A DNA stretch of 64,000 nt from an uncultured Clostridia bacterium (GCA_910585485.1 CAJUEZ010000003.1:1-64000), one strand, 5' to 3'; numbered from the stretch's first letter, positions 15,404 through 24,276 are shown. Program-made: numbers and translations. Notes: a model not told the origin generated them from the sequence alone.

Positions 15404-17494
15404 TTATTCTTCGTTTTCGTCAACCGCGTCTTTGTGTGAAAGTGAAATTTTACCTGTCTTGGAGTCAACTTCCATGACCTTAACTTTCAGCCAGTCGCCT
15501 TCTTTGACAACGTCTTCAACTTTTTCAACTCTGTGATTAGCCAGTTTTGAAATGTGGCAAAGACCGTCTTTACCCGGAAGAATCTCAACAAACGCGCCGA
15601 ACGGCTGAATTGTCTTTACAAGACCATTATATATTTCGCCTACCTCAGGCTCTTTTACGATAGCTTCAATCGCGTCTTTTGCAGCCTTGCCGCTTTCCTG
15701 GTCGATAGCGAAGATGTGGATTGTACCGTCTTCCTCTATATCAATCTTAGCGCCTGTCTCAGCGACAATCTTCTGAATAACCTTACCGCCCTGACCGATT
15801 ACTTCACGGATTTTATCAACATCAATCTTCATTGTTTCAGCCTTTGGAGCATATTTTGAAAGTTCCTCGCGCGGAGCCGGAATAGCTTTAAGAAGAATAT
15901 CGTCAATGATGTGATAACGAGCGTCTCTTGTCTTTCTAAGCGCTTCCTCAATAACCTCATAAGGAAGACCGTCATTTTTAATATCAACCTGAATTGAGGT
16001 GATACCTTTCTTTGTACCGGCTACTTTAAAGTCCATTTCACCGTAAAAATCTTCAAGACCCTGAATATCAACCATTGTTGTAAAGCCGTTTTCTGTGGTG
16101 ATAAGTCCGCAGGAGATACCTGCAACCGGCGCTTTAATCGGAACACCTGCTGCCATAAGTGAAAGAGTTGAACCGCATACACTGCCTTGTGATGTTGAAC
16201 CGTTTGAAGAAAGTACTTCAGACACTACTCTGATTGCGTACGGGAACTCATCTTCAGACGGAAGCACAGGAACAAGTGAACGCTCCGCAAGCGCGCCATG
16301 ACCTATTTCACGTCTGCCCGGACCTCTTGAAGGTCTTGTCTCACCGACTGAGTATGACGGGAAGTTGTAGTGATGAATATATCTCTTTGTTTCCTCAAGG
16401 TCTATGCCGTCAAGTCTCTGGATTTCAGAAAGCGGCGCTAAAGTCGCAACTGAAAGTACTTGTGTCTGACCTCTTGTAAACATACCGCTTCCGTGTACTC
16501 TCGGAAGTAAATCCACTTCTGCTGCAAGCGGTCTGATTTCGTCAAGACCTCTGCCGTCAACACGTCTTCCCTGTACCAACCATGCGCGGACGATTTCCTT
16601 CTGCATCTTATACAGAATTTCGCCGATTTGCTCGTGTATATCAGGATACTGCTCTTCAAGAGCGGGAATGATTTCGTCTGTAATTACGCCTATTCTCTCG
16701 TCGCGGATATTCTTGTCGTCCGTATCAAGCGCGTATTGAAGCTTTTCAAATGCCATAGCCTTGATTGCGTCATATAAATCATGGTCAACATCATGTGACT
16801 CATATTCAAATTTTTCTTTGCCTATTTCGGCTTGAATAGAACTTATGAAATCACAAAGTTCAATAATTGTCTTATGAGCGAACTTGATACCTTCAAGCAT
16901 AACGCTTTCTTCAACTTCGTTTGCGCCTGCCTCAATCATAACAACTTTCTGCTTTGTACCGGCTACAGTAACAAGCATTTCACTCTTTTCTCTTTCTTCA
17001 ACTGTCGGGTTTATAACGTATTCACCGTCTACAAGACCAAGCCATACACCGCCTATAGGACCTGCCCATGGCACGTCTGAAATTGAAATTGCGATTGATG
17101 TACCAATCATAGCGGCAACTTCGGGAGGATTGTCCTGCTCAACTGAAAGAACAGTCGCGACAACTGACACGTCATTTCTCAAATCTGACGGGAAAAGCGG
17201 TCTTATCGGTCTGTCAATAACACGGCTTGTAAGTATAGCCTTTTCAGACGGCTTGCCCTCGCGCTTAATATATCCGCCGGGGATTTTACCTACTGAATAA
17301 AGCTTTTCCTCGTAGTCAACGCTTAGAGGGAAGAAGTCAACGCCCTCTCTTGGTGAACGTGAAGCTGTTACGTTTACCATTACGACAGTGTCGCCGTAAC
17401 GCACAAGGCAATGACCGTTTGCAAGCTGTGCCATTTTACCTGTTTCAATAATTAACGGTCTGCCCGCAAGTGTTGTTTCAAATGTTTTTTGCAT
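15404..17494 (-). CDS. pnp: Polynucleotide phosphorylase
   Basis: The 696-residue protein has two RNase PH domains (DRPIRPLFPSDLRNDV; GRREIGHGALAERSLVPVLP), a KH domain (VIGQGGKVIQKIVAETGAKI) and a C-terminal S1 domain (IYNGLVKTIQPFGAFVEI). PNPase degrades RNA from the 3' end by phosphorolysis and is part of the RNA degradosome. Full length is normal. AAAAGGAG precedes the ATG. It lies downstream of rpsO on the same strand, the usual bacterial order, but the two are separated here by a 460-bp insert and a terminator. Confidence 0.97.
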   Translation of the reverse strand: MQKTFETTLAGRPLIIETGKMAQLANGHCLVRYGDTVVMVNVTASRSPREGVDFFPLSVDYEEKLYSVGKIPGGYIKREGKPSEKAILTSRVIDRPIRPLFPSDLRNDVSVVATVLSVEQDNPPEVAAMIGTSIAISISDVPWAGPIGGVWLGLVDGEYVINPTVEEREKSEMLVTVAGTKQKVVMIEAGANEVEESVMLEGIKFAHKTIIELCDFISSIQAEIGKEKFEYESHDVDHDLYDAIKAMAFEKLQYALDTDDKNIRDERIGVITDEIIPALEEQYPDIHEQIGEILYKMQKEIVRAWLVQGRRVDGRGLDEIRPLAAEVDLLPRVHGSGMFTRGQTQVLSVATLAPLSEIQRLDGIDLEETKRYIHHYNFPSYSVGETRPSRGPGRREIGHGALAERSLVPVLPSEDEFPYAIRVVSEVLSSNGSTSQGSVCGSTLSLMAAGVPIKAPVAGISCGLITTENGFTTMVDIQGLEDFYGEMDFKVAGTKKGITSIQVDIKNDGLPYEVIEEALRKTRDARYHIIDDILLKAIPAPREELSKYAPKAETMKIDVDKIREVIGQGGKVIQKIVAETGAKIDIEEDGTIHIFAIDQESGKAAKDAIEAIVKEPEVGEIYNGLVKTIQPFGAFVEILPGKDGLCHISKLANHRVEKVEDVVKEGDWLKVKVMEVDSKTGKISLSHKDAVDENEE

Positions 17495-17911
17495 AGTTTT
17501 TTCTCCTTTTCTGTTTTTTTTGGGAGATTCGTTTTAGCAAATAAATACAATTATAAATTGTTGTTTACGTCACAACCGATCCTAACGGCTCAATGTGTTT
17601 TTTTGTGCAAAAACACATTTTCGCTTAACGGATTGATTGTTACTTTGCCCAAAAAGACCACGCTAAGTTTGGTGGTTTGCTTACCGGTGCGCTCACAATG
17701 CCAAACTGTCGCTACAACTCTTTTTTGGCGCGCCTGCGGCGCGTTGCTTGGGATGCCGGGAACACCGTCTCCTACAATATCATTTTAAATAGGGCATGTA
17801 GAGGCTGGCGTTCTCGACAGCCCGAAAGGCTTCCCCTAAGGGGGAAGGCTTATAAACAACAATTTATCACTCTATTTATATGCCAAACGAATTTCTCCAT
17901 AAAATATATAT
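17495..17911. repeat. GC-rich, palindrome-rich insert between rpsO and pnp
   Basis: This stretch holds no credible gene. It contains many short palindromes: GTGTTTTT-TTGTGC-AAAAACAC (approximate), GGCGCGCC followed by TGCGGCGCG, and CTTCCCC-TAA-GGGGGAAG at about 17829-17847. Its base composition differs from both neighbours. It resembles dispersed intergenic repeats of gut Firmicutes, possibly a decayed miniature transposable element. The pnp promoter must lie in it or at its edge. Confidence 0.5.
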
Positions 17912-17939
17912 AGGCAAACAGGGAATACCCCGTTTGCCT
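17912..17939 (-). terminator. Terminator of rpsO
   Basis: AGGCAAAC plus GGG pairs with CCC plus GTTTGCCT around AATA. It lies 17 bases after the rpsO stop and is followed on the minus strand by an AT-rich tract. Confidence 0.8.
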
Positions 17940-17955
17940 TATATTCGTTATAAAA

Positions 17956-18222
17956 TTACTTTCTAAGACCAAGCTTAGCAACAAGAGCACGGTATCTTTC
18001 GATATCCTGACTCTTAAGATAATTCATAAGACCGCGTCTTTTACCAACCATCATAAGAAGACCTCTTCTTGAATGGTGGTCCTTCTTGTGAACATTAAGA
18101 TGTTCGTTGTTAAGATGGTTGATTCTCTCTGTAAGAAGCGCTACCTGCACTTCCGGAGAACCTGTATCTCCCTCATGAGTCGCAAAAGTCTTGATGATTT
18201 CTTCTTTACGTTCCTTTGTCAT
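17956..18222 (-). CDS. rpsO: Ribosomal protein S15
   Basis: The sequence TGSPEVQVALLTERINHLNN and HHSRRGLLMMVGKRRGLMNY is the S15 signature. S15 binds the central domain of 16S rRNA and starts assembly of the small-subunit platform. I start it at the ATG eight bases after AGGAGG (88 aa), not at the GTG three codons up that overlaps the ribosome site. It is transcribed alone, with a leader upstream and a terminator downstream. Confidence 0.97.
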   Translation of the reverse strand: MTKERKEEIIKTFATHEGDTGSPEVQVALLTERINHLNNEHLNVHKKDHHSRRGLLMMVGKRRGLMNYLKSQDIERYRALVAKLGLRK

Positions 18223-18330
18223 CTTTTTCACCTCCTATGATAAATCATCGCCCAATGCTGAGATACCGTTGGTGATTCGGTTTTCCAAGGCATGGGTTCA
18301 ACTTATAAGCTTTAATAAAAATTGTTTTCG
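18223..18330 (-). ncRNA. Candidate S15 leader (autoregulatory 5' UTR of rpsO)
   Basis: On the minus strand this leader contains a GC-rich hairpin region in which CCAACG can pair with CATTGG around GTATCTCAG, followed closely by the ribosome site. Firmicutes rpsO mRNAs commonly carry such S15-binding structures that mimic 16S rRNA. The fold was drawn by eye. Confidence 0.4.
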
Positions 18331-18338
18331 CAGGAAAA

Positions 18339-18551
18339 TTAGTTCTGCTTTGTTTGTCTGTTGAAACGTCTGTTGAACTTTTCAACTCTACCGCCTGTGT
18401 CTACAAGCTTCTGCTTACCTGTGAAGAACGGGTGACACTTTGAGCAAATTTCAACCTGGATATTTTCCTTTGTTGAACCTGTCTCGATTACCTCGCCGCA
18501 AGCACAAGTAATGGTAGTCTGCTTGTAATCAGGATGAATTCCTTCTTTCAC
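18339..18551 (-). CDS. rpmE: Ribosomal protein L31 (zinc-binding form)
   Basis: The 70-residue protein begins KEGIHPDYKQTTITCACGEV and continues with CSKCHPFFTGKQK, so it has the four cysteines of the C+ (zinc-binding) form of L31. L31 forms a bridge between the subunits. I start it at a GTG preceded by GGAGGAGG; the longer ORF to 18638 has no support. It lies 86 bp after folC and may be cotranscribed with it. Confidence 0.93.
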   Translation of the reverse strand: MKEGIHPDYKQTTITCACGEVIETGSTKENIQVEICSKCHPFFTGKQKLVDTGGRVEKFNRRFNRQTKQN

Positions 18552-18637
18552 TACCTTTTGCCTCCTCCTTAATAAATTTTTATAGTACAAAAAATACCAT
18601 TGTTTAGTATAACACATATAAACGCTATTTGCAAGCA

Positions 18638-19870
18638 CTATTTTTGTTTTTTATGAAAAATTTTCCGTATTTCGCCGGCAAGAAACAGTGAGCCGCATAC
18701 GCATATTACCGCGTCATTGGCGATGTCCAGTGCTTTAAATAATGCCTCACGTAGATTATTATTTACTATTACGGGAATATTCATACTTTTAACAATTTTT
18801 GAGATTTCAGCCGATTCAAGGCAGCGCGGGATATTGATTTCGGTTGCGATAACCGTTTTTGCGATTGGGGCTATTTCCCGTATGCAAGAAGTGTAATCTT
18901 TGTCCTTCATCATTGCCATGACAAGGATTATATCTTTATTTAAAGCCAAAAGCGACTTTTTAAGAGCCTTTATCCCGTCTATGTTATGTCCGCCGTCTAT
19001 AATAACATTATTTTTAATAAATTCAAATCTTGCTGCCCAAACCGTATTATTCAACCCTTCTATTACTGCTTTTTCTGTGATTTTAATTCCGCCATCTCTC
19101 AGCGCGTTTATAATTTCAAGCGTTACTGCCGCGTTCTGCGGCTGATACAAGCCTTTTAAGCTGAGCGGATACTCATTGCCCTTATATATGAAGCCATGTT
19201 CTGTTTTTTCAGCTTTTTCTGCAAATACAACGCGCGCGCTTTTTTCTTTGGCACACCTGCGTATTATGTCCGCGACACCGTAATTGGGATATGACACAAC
19301 TATGCCGTTTTCTTTTATTATCCCACATTTTTCTAAAGTTATCTCTTCGATTGTGTTTCCGAGATACTGAGTGTGATCAATACCGATTTTGCATATTACA
19401 CTTACAAGACTTTGCGGTATAATATTAGTCGCGTCAAGATTTCCGCCCATTCCGACTTCAAGCACAACAAAATCGCATTTTTTTTCATAAAAATATAAAA
19501 ATGATACCGCTGTTATAAATGCGAATTCCGATACGGGAGCGTCATTTTCCTCCATTATTTTTTTAACGCGTTCAGTGTACAACGCAAGGTCTTTGCTATG
19601 AATATTATCACCGTTTATTCGTATACGATCATTAAACACCTCAAGAAACGGCGAGGTGAAAAGTCCCGTTTTATATCCGTCTCGTTTTAATATTTCAGCC
19701 GTCATAGCGGCTGTAGAGCCTTTTCCGTTTGTTCCTGCTATATGAATGAAGCGCAGCTTTTTATGCGGATTTCCCAAGGATTCAAGCAGTGCGGCAAGAT
19801 TAGCGTTTCCGAGAGGACGGCGGAATTTCGGTATTGAGTGAATAAACTGTATTGCCTCTGTATAATTCAT
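18638..19870 (-). CDS. folC: Folylpolyglutamate synthase / dihydrofolate synthase
   Basis: The protein has the Mur-ligase-type P-loop FIHIAGTNGKGSTAAMTAEI, then VVLEVGMGGNLDATN and VIIDGGHNIDG. FolC attaches glutamate to dihydropteroate and tetrahydrofolate, which keeps folates in the cell. The length of 410 residues is normal. GGAG lies before the ATG. It is transcribed toward rpmE. No other folate gene is in the window. Confidence 0.93.
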   Translation of the reverse strand: MNYTEAIQFIHSIPKFRRPLGNANLAALLESLGNPHKKLRFIHIAGTNGKGSTAAMTAEILKRDGYKTGLFTSPFLEVFNDRIRINGDNIHSKDLALYTERVKKIMEENDAPVSEFAFITAVSFLYFYEKKCDFVVLEVGMGGNLDATNIIPQSLVSVICKIGIDHTQYLGNTIEEITLEKCGIIKENGIVVSYPNYGVADIIRRCAKEKSARVVFAEKAEKTEHGFIYKGNEYPLSLKGLYQPQNAAVTLEIINALRDGGIKITEKAVIEGLNNTVWAARFEFIKNNVIIDGGHNIDGIKALKKSLLALNKDIILVMAMMKDKDYTSCIREIAPIAKTVIATEINIPRCLESAEISKIVKSMNIPVIVNNNLREALFKALDIANDAVICVCGSLFLAGEIRKIFHKKQK

Positions 19871-20000
19871 TTTCTTCTCCGTTCGATTTATTTCATAAAT
19901 ATGACGTTAAATTTAATAACAAAATCCGATGATAATTATAATATTTTTTCCTCTATAAGTCAAATATTCCTTGCGTAACAAAAAATTCATAAAAAATGTA

Positions 20001-20029
20001 TTGATTTTTTTGTATTTAAGTGGTATATT
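20001..20029 (+). promoter_or_regulatory. Sigma-A promoter of the tandem membrane-protein operon
   Basis: TTGATT and TATATT are 17 bp apart, 61 bp upstream of the first start codon. Confidence 0.7.
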
Positions 20030-20089
20030 GTATAAGATAATAAAAAGGCGGAGATTGTGCGTCTGACAAATGAAGGGAGATATAAAATC

Positions 20090-20764
20090 ATGAATCACAA
20101 CGGAAAGAGAAGAGCAAGCTCGGCGGATAAGATGATAAATGCTGTTATAGTTATTGTAGTCGCGGCATTTATTGTTCTTGGAGTGTTTGCTGTAAAGGAT
20201 AGAATTTCACTTAAACCTCAGGTCGAAACAATGCCTGAACAGACGGAAGTGACTGTGGAACAGCTTGCGGACGAAGCGGGCATGTCAGTAGAGGATTATC
20301 TTGCTCAGTACAACCTTACTTTAAGCGATACTCTTACAAAAGACACATCTCAATATGAAATGATGGATATGATGTCAATCGAGAATTATTTTAAGTATAA
20401 TGCGGAGCAGAATCCTGAAATGGAGCAGCAGTCAGTTGATGAAATAATTGCTCAATATAAGCTTCAGGACAAAGTAACAAAGGATACACCGTCAGGCGAG
20501 TTCTTTGACATTCTTTACGCTACTCCAATATCGTCATTTATGACAGATGAGGAAATAGCGCAGGTTAAGGAGCAGTTTGGTTTAGCCGACGGGGAAATTT
20601 CAGGCGATATGCTTTACAGCGATTATTCTGCTATTATACAGCAAAAACAGATTGAAGCGGCTCAGGCGGCGGCAGCTCAGGCAACAACAGCACCGGCGGC
20701 TGATACTCAATCAGAAAATACAGCGGCGGACGAATCAAACGCGGAAGTTCCGGCGGCTGAATAA
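20090..20764 (+). CDS. Membrane-anchored protein of unknown function, paralogue A
   Basis: The 224-residue protein has a basic N-terminus, one transmembrane helix (about 15-34) and an extracellular, acidic, helical part with an Ala/Thr-rich tail. Residues 55-76 (TVEQLADEAGMSVEDYLAQY) closely match residues 155-176 of the next gene, and a later segment, FMTDEEIAQVKEQFGL, also has a counterpart there. The ATG follows GGGAGA. It shares a promoter with the neighbour and ends in the same terminator. I do not recognise a family. The repeat resembles small helical adaptor modules, perhaps for binding a partner outside the membrane. Confidence 0.75.
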   Translation: MNHNGKRRASSADKMINAVIVIVVAAFIVLGVFAVKDRISLKPQVETMPEQTEVTVEQLADEAGMSVEDYLAQYNLTLSDTLTKDTSQYEMMDMMSIENYFKYNAEQNPEMEQQSVDEIIAQYKLQDKVTKDTPSGEFFDILYATPISSFMTDEEIAQVKEQFGLADGEISGDMLYSDYSAIIQQKQIEAAQAAAAQATTAPAADTQSENTAADESNAEVPAAE

Positions 20765-20785
20765 TTATATAAGGAGATTATCACA

Positions 20786-21682
20786 GTGAATGATGAAAAG
20801 AATTTAAACGAGGAAAATAATGAAGAAGTGTCAGCAGACACCGTTACAGAAGATATTGAAGCGATTGAAGAAGATAGCGTAAAGGAAGAAACAATCGCGG
20901 AGGAAATCGAAACTGAGGAAGAAACGGAATCCGCTGCAGACGCGCAGGAGGAAACAGTAGGCAATTTTATCGCGTCTGACTCAGCTCAGAGCGCACTTGG
21001 AAATAATTCAAATGATATTTCCGACGGATTGACAGGCGAGGCTGAAGCAGTTGACGTTGAAGGGATTGTGATTGACGAGGAATCAGACTTTGAGAAGAAG
21101 GAAGTAAAGAAAATAAGCGCGGCGGCTATAGCTATTATTGCCGTGGCAGTTGCTGTAGTTATTGCGATAGTAGTGCTTCTTTCAGTATTCGGTCCGAAAT
21201 GGTTCAATAAATATAACAGAAAAGGCTATATTGACGTAACAGGAAAGACTGTTGAGGAAATCGCTGATTTAGCGGGAATGGACCTTAAGGAATTTCTTGA
21301 AGAATATGACTTGCCGAAGGATATGCCGGGAGACACATCAGAAACAACAGCTTTTTATACAATGCCGTTTAAAACAGCCGCTGAAAAAGTGTTCGGCTCA
21401 GATGCGGAAACTTTGAAGGAGCAGATGAATATTGAGGAGGATGTTGACAACACTCCTTATATTGAAGTTGTTGATAAAGTGCCTCTAAAGTATATGATTG
21501 ACGAGAGACGCTTTGACAGCTTTAAGGAAAAGTACGGTTTTGGAGACGATGTCACATTAGATACGCTTTGGGGTGAAGTTCGTCAGAGAATAGACGAAAA
21601 GGATATGGCTGACAGACTTGCCGAAGAAGAAGCGGAGAATGCTGACAGCGAAAACCAGTCAGACGACTCTTCAAACGAATAA
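20786..21682 (+). CDS. Membrane-anchored protein of unknown function, paralogue B
   Basis: The 298-residue protein starts at a GTG nine bases after AAGGAG. It has a long, very acidic, disordered cytoplasmic part (1-105), one transmembrane helix (about 111-135) and an outer domain with TVEEIADLAGMDLKEFLEEY at 155-176, clearly related to paralogue A. The acidic inner tail is unique to this copy and might contact a cytoplasmic partner. It is 21 bp after paralogue A and followed by a terminator, so the pair forms a two-gene operon. No function can be assigned. Confidence 0.75.
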   Translation: MNDEKNLNEENNEEVSADTVTEDIEAIEEDSVKEETIAEEIETEEETESAADAQEETVGNFIASDSAQSALGNNSNDISDGLTGEAEAVDVEGIVIDEESDFEKKEVKKISAAAIAIIAVAVAVVIAIVVLLSVFGPKWFNKYNRKGYIDVTGKTVEEIADLAGMDLKEFLEEYDLPKDMPGDTSETTAFYTMPFKTAAEKVFGSDAETLKEQMNIEEDVDNTPYIEVVDKVPLKYMIDERRFDSFKEKYGFGDDVTLDTLWGEVRQRIDEKDMADRLAEEEAENADSENQSDDSSNE

Positions 21683-21764
21683 TAAATAATGTAATTGCAG
21701 GCTTTGGAAAATCAGAACAGGTGAGATATTGATTTATGTCATCATCTATTTGACAGGCAGATTT

Positions 21765-21800
21765 AAAAGCGGATTTTTAATAATCCGCTTTTATTTTTTT
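21765..21800 (+). terminator. Intrinsic terminator of the membrane-protein operon
   Basis: AAAAGCGGATT pairs with AATCCGCTTTT around six bases and is followed by ATTTTTTT. Confidence 0.92.
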
Positions 21801-21818
21801 GATTTATAATTATTGCGG

Positions 21819-21847
21819 TTGAAAGTTTATGGAATATATAGTATAAT
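21819..21847 (+). promoter_or_regulatory. Sigma-A promoter of hisHF
   Basis: TTGAAA and TATAAT are 17 bp apart and lie 36 bp before hisH. No T-box or other leader fits in the short gap. Confidence 0.82.
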
Positions 21848-21882
21848 AATACTATGCACATGACACAAAAGGAGAAATTTCG

Positions 21883-22488
21883 ATGATAGCGATTATAGAT
21901 TATGGCGCGGGAAATCTGCACAGCGTGAAAAATGCGCTTGATTTTCTTGGCGCAAAAAGCGTTGTTACAGGTGACAGGGAGGAAATATTAAATGCCGACA
22001 GGGTGATTTTGCCGGGAGTGGGAGCATTTGGAGACGCGATGAAATGCCTTGACGGGAGTGGTCTTACCGAAACGGTAAGAGAGTCGGCTTTGAGCGGCAG
22101 ACCATTTCTCGGAATATGTCTCGGACTTCATCTTATGTTTGAGGAAAGCGAGGAAAGTCCCGGAGTGAAGGGACTTGGCATTTTTAAGGGCAAAGTTGTT
22201 AAAATCCCTGAAAGTAAAAATCTTAAAATTCCTCATATGGGTTGGAATAGTATAACCATAATAAAGGATAGTAAAATCCTTAAAAATATAGGCGATAATC
22301 CGTATGTTTATTTTGTACATTCATATTATGTTAAAGCGGATGATAAGAATCTCATAAGCGCTTACACAGAGTATGGGCAAAAACTTGATATTGCGGTTGA
22401 AAGAGACAATATTTTCGCAACGCAGTTCCACCCTGAAAAAAGCGGAGATACCGGAATGGATATACTGAAAAATTTTCTTTCAGCATGA
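21883..22488 (+). CDS. hisH: Imidazole glycerol phosphate synthase, glutaminase subunit HisH
   Basis: The protein opens with IAIIDYGAGNLHSVKNAL and carries the class-I amidotransferase nucleophile in FLGICLGLHLMFE, plus the His-Glu of ATQFHPEKSG. HisH supplies ammonia from glutamine to HisF for ring closure in histidine synthesis. The length of 201 residues is normal and AAAAGGAG precedes the ATG. HisF follows, and the two proteins act as one complex. Confidence 0.95.
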   Translation: MIAIIDYGAGNLHSVKNALDFLGAKSVVTGDREEILNADRVILPGVGAFGDAMKCLDGSGLTETVRESALSGRPFLGICLGLHLMFEESEESPGVKGLGIFKGKVVKIPESKNLKIPHMGWNSITIIKDSKILKNIGDNPYVYFVHSYYVKADDKNLISAYTEYGQKLDIAVERDNIFATQFHPEKSGDTGMDILKNFLSA

Positions 22489-22517
22489 CTTTGTGAAAGG
22501 AGTTAATAATTACAATT

Positions 22518-23279
22518 ATGTATGCAAAACGAATTATACCCTGCCTTGATGTAAAGAACGGAAGAGTTGTCAAGGGAGTAAATTTTGTTAATCTTATAGA
22601 TGCGGGTGACCCTGTAGAATGCGCGAAAGTATACGACAAAGCCGGAGCGGATGAACTTGTATTTCTTGATATAACCGCGTCATCAGACGCTCGCGAAACA
22701 GTCACGGATATGGTTGAATCAGTGGCAAGGCAAGTGTTTATACCATTCACAGTTGGTGGAGGTATAAGAACAGTCGATGATTTTCGTAAAATATTAAACG
22801 CGGGCGCTGATAAAGTAGCCGTCAACAGCGCGGCGATTAAGAATCCTGAACTTATCAGTGAAGCGGCGGAGAAGTTTGGAAGACAATGCGTGGTATGCGC
22901 TATTGACGCTAAACGCGCGGATAGAGGAGACGGCTGGGAGGTTTATCTTAACGGCGGAAGAGTAAATACCGGTATGGACGCGCTTGAATGGGCAAAAAAA
23001 GCGGAGAAACTTGGCGCGGGAGAAATACTTCTTACAAGTATGGATTGTGACGGCACAAAGGCGGGATATGACATTGAGCTTACAAGGCGCGTAAGCGAGT
23101 CGGTGAAAATACCTGTGATTGCGTCGGGCGGCGCGGGAAGTATGGAACACTTTCTGGACGCTTTTAAACTTGGCAGAGCGGATGCTGTGCTCGCCGCAAG
23201 TCTTTTTCATTTCAGAGAAATTGAAATTGCTGATTTAAAAAAATATCTCCGTGAAAATGGGGAAAGCGTAAGGCTTTGA
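22518..23279 (+). CDS. hisF: Imidazole glycerol phosphate synthase, cyclase subunit HisF
   Basis: This is a complete 253-residue TIM barrel beginning YAKRIIPCLDVKNGRVVKG, with the catalytic Asp in that strand and a second Asp in LLTSMDCDGTKAGYD; FTVGGGIRT and VIASGGAGSMEH form the phosphate sites. It closes the imidazole ring and releases AICAR, which links to purine synthesis. It follows hisH by 29 bp. The other his genes are not adjacent. Confidence 0.96.
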   Translation: MYAKRIIPCLDVKNGRVVKGVNFVNLIDAGDPVECAKVYDKAGADELVFLDITASSDARETVTDMVESVARQVFIPFTVGGGIRTVDDFRKILNAGADKVAVNSAAIKNPELISEAAEKFGRQCVVCAIDAKRADRGDGWEVYLNGGRVNTGMDALEWAKKAEKLGAGEILLTSMDCDGTKAGYDIELTRRVSESVKIPVIASGGAGSMEHFLDAFKLGRADAVLAASLFHFREIEIADLKKYLRENGESVRL

Positions 23280-23295
23280 GAAAGGAATAGAATTT

Positions 23296-23718
23296 ATGAG
23301 TAAAAAGAACAGAAGAAAGACTCTTCAAAAAAAAGAGAGTTTTATAAAAATGGGCAGCTTTAGTATTGATGATTCTAAAACCTATATTATAGCAACGATT
23401 ATTATGTTTCATATAGTCCCGTTGATTTTTATGGCTTTTGGACAAGTTGGAAAGGAAATGTACGCCCAAGCGTTTTATCTTTCCGCAAATGTCTTGTTTC
23501 TTTCGATAACAGGTATTATTTACGGAATAAAGAGAGGGTTTGATTTTAAATTTCCTCTTTTTATGTCGGCGCTCGCGATATTATCACTGATGTTCTACGG
23601 CAACTTTGCCGCGGGAATGATGATTGTGGGACCGTTTGTGATTGGTGTGGCATATTTCATATGGTCTTATATTGCAACATTTCTCGGAGGATTTTTAAAG
23701 AAATTATTTAATTTATAA
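23296..23718 (+). CDS. Membrane protein of unknown function, 140 aa
   Basis: The protein has a short basic N-terminus and about four hydrophobic helices (approximately 32-50, 58-75, 84-102 and 108-132). It starts 16 bp after hisF with AAAGGA upstream, so it is probably on the same transcript. The N-terminal RRKTLQKKESF is strongly positive and should stay in the cytoplasm. No family was recognised; the next gene is also a membrane protein, so the two may work together. Confidence 0.7.
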   Translation: MSKKNRRKTLQKKESFIKMGSFSIDDSKTYIIATIIMFHIVPLIFMAFGQVGKEMYAQAFYLSANVLFLSITGIIYGIKRGFDFKFPLFMSALAILSLMFYGNFAAGMMIVGPFVIGVAYFIWSYIATFLGGFLKKLFNL

Positions 23719-23730
23719 CGGAGGAGTATT

Positions 23731-24228
23731 ATGGAGGAAAAACTTTTCAGCGCGTCCGTAACTCTGACGCCGTATATATATAAAACATTTTATAAAACAT
23801 ACTATGCGGAAAAACTAAAGAAATTCAATATTATTGCCTTAATAATAGCTATACTACTGATTATTGGAGCGCTGTATGTATATTTTAACGGTTTCGGAAT
23901 GATATGGTGTATATCGGCGCTTGCGATAGCTGGTTTTCTGATTTGGTATCCGAGAGGGATATACAGAAGACCATATAAGAGGTCAAAAGACGCATCCCAA
24001 ACGACACATTTTGCCTTTTATGAAGATTTCTTTTCGGAAAAGACTAATTCCAAAACAGAAAAACACCATTATTCCGATTTAAAAAATATTATTGAAACAG
24101 ATAAATACATATTCATTTTCCAAAGTGATGAAAATGCGAGTATAATTGATAAATCAACGGTAAATGATATTGACGCTCTAATAGATTTTCTTAAAGCAAA
24201 GGCGCGGTATAAAAAAATTAAGAGATAG
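23731..24228 (+). CDS. YcxB-like membrane protein, 165 aa
   Basis: Two adjacent transmembrane helices (about 32-52 and 55-73) are followed by a soluble part containing a short beta-rich domain with EDFFSEKTNSKTEKHHYSDL and IFQSDENASIIDKS, the layout of YcxB-like proteins. The family has no firm function. GGAGG precedes the ATG. It ends the hisH transcript and is followed by a hairpin. Confidence 0.7.
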   Translation: MEEKLFSASVTLTPYIYKTFYKTYYAEKLKKFNIIALIIAILLIIGALYVYFNGFGMIWCISALAIAGFLIWYPRGIYRRPYKRSKDASQTTHFAFYEDFFSEKTNSKTEKHHYSDLKNIIETDKYIFIFQSDENASIIDKSTVNDIDALIDFLKAKARYKKIKR

Positions 24229-24247
24229 ATTTTTATATGGATAATAA

Positions 24248-24276
24248 AAGAGTACGGCATCGCCGTACTTCTTTTT
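24248..24276. terminator. Bidirectional terminator
   Basis: AGTACGGC and GCCGTACT form a perfect 8-bp stem with a 3-base loop between convergent genes, followed by a CTTTTT tract. Confidence 0.85.

Noticed and set aside
16884..17300. Plus-strand ORF of 138 codons opposite pnp
   Set aside because: It is the antisense shadow of pnp, with no ribosome site and a biased composition mirroring the gene.
17677..17913. Plus-strand 78-codon ORF in the rpsO-pnp insert
   Set aside because: It lies across palindromes and the edge of the rpsO terminator and has no ribosome site, so it is more likely repeat DNA than a gene.
22352..22825. Minus-strand ORF of 157 codons opposite hisH and hisF
   Set aside because: It spans the junction of two certain genes and has the composition expected of an antisense shadow.
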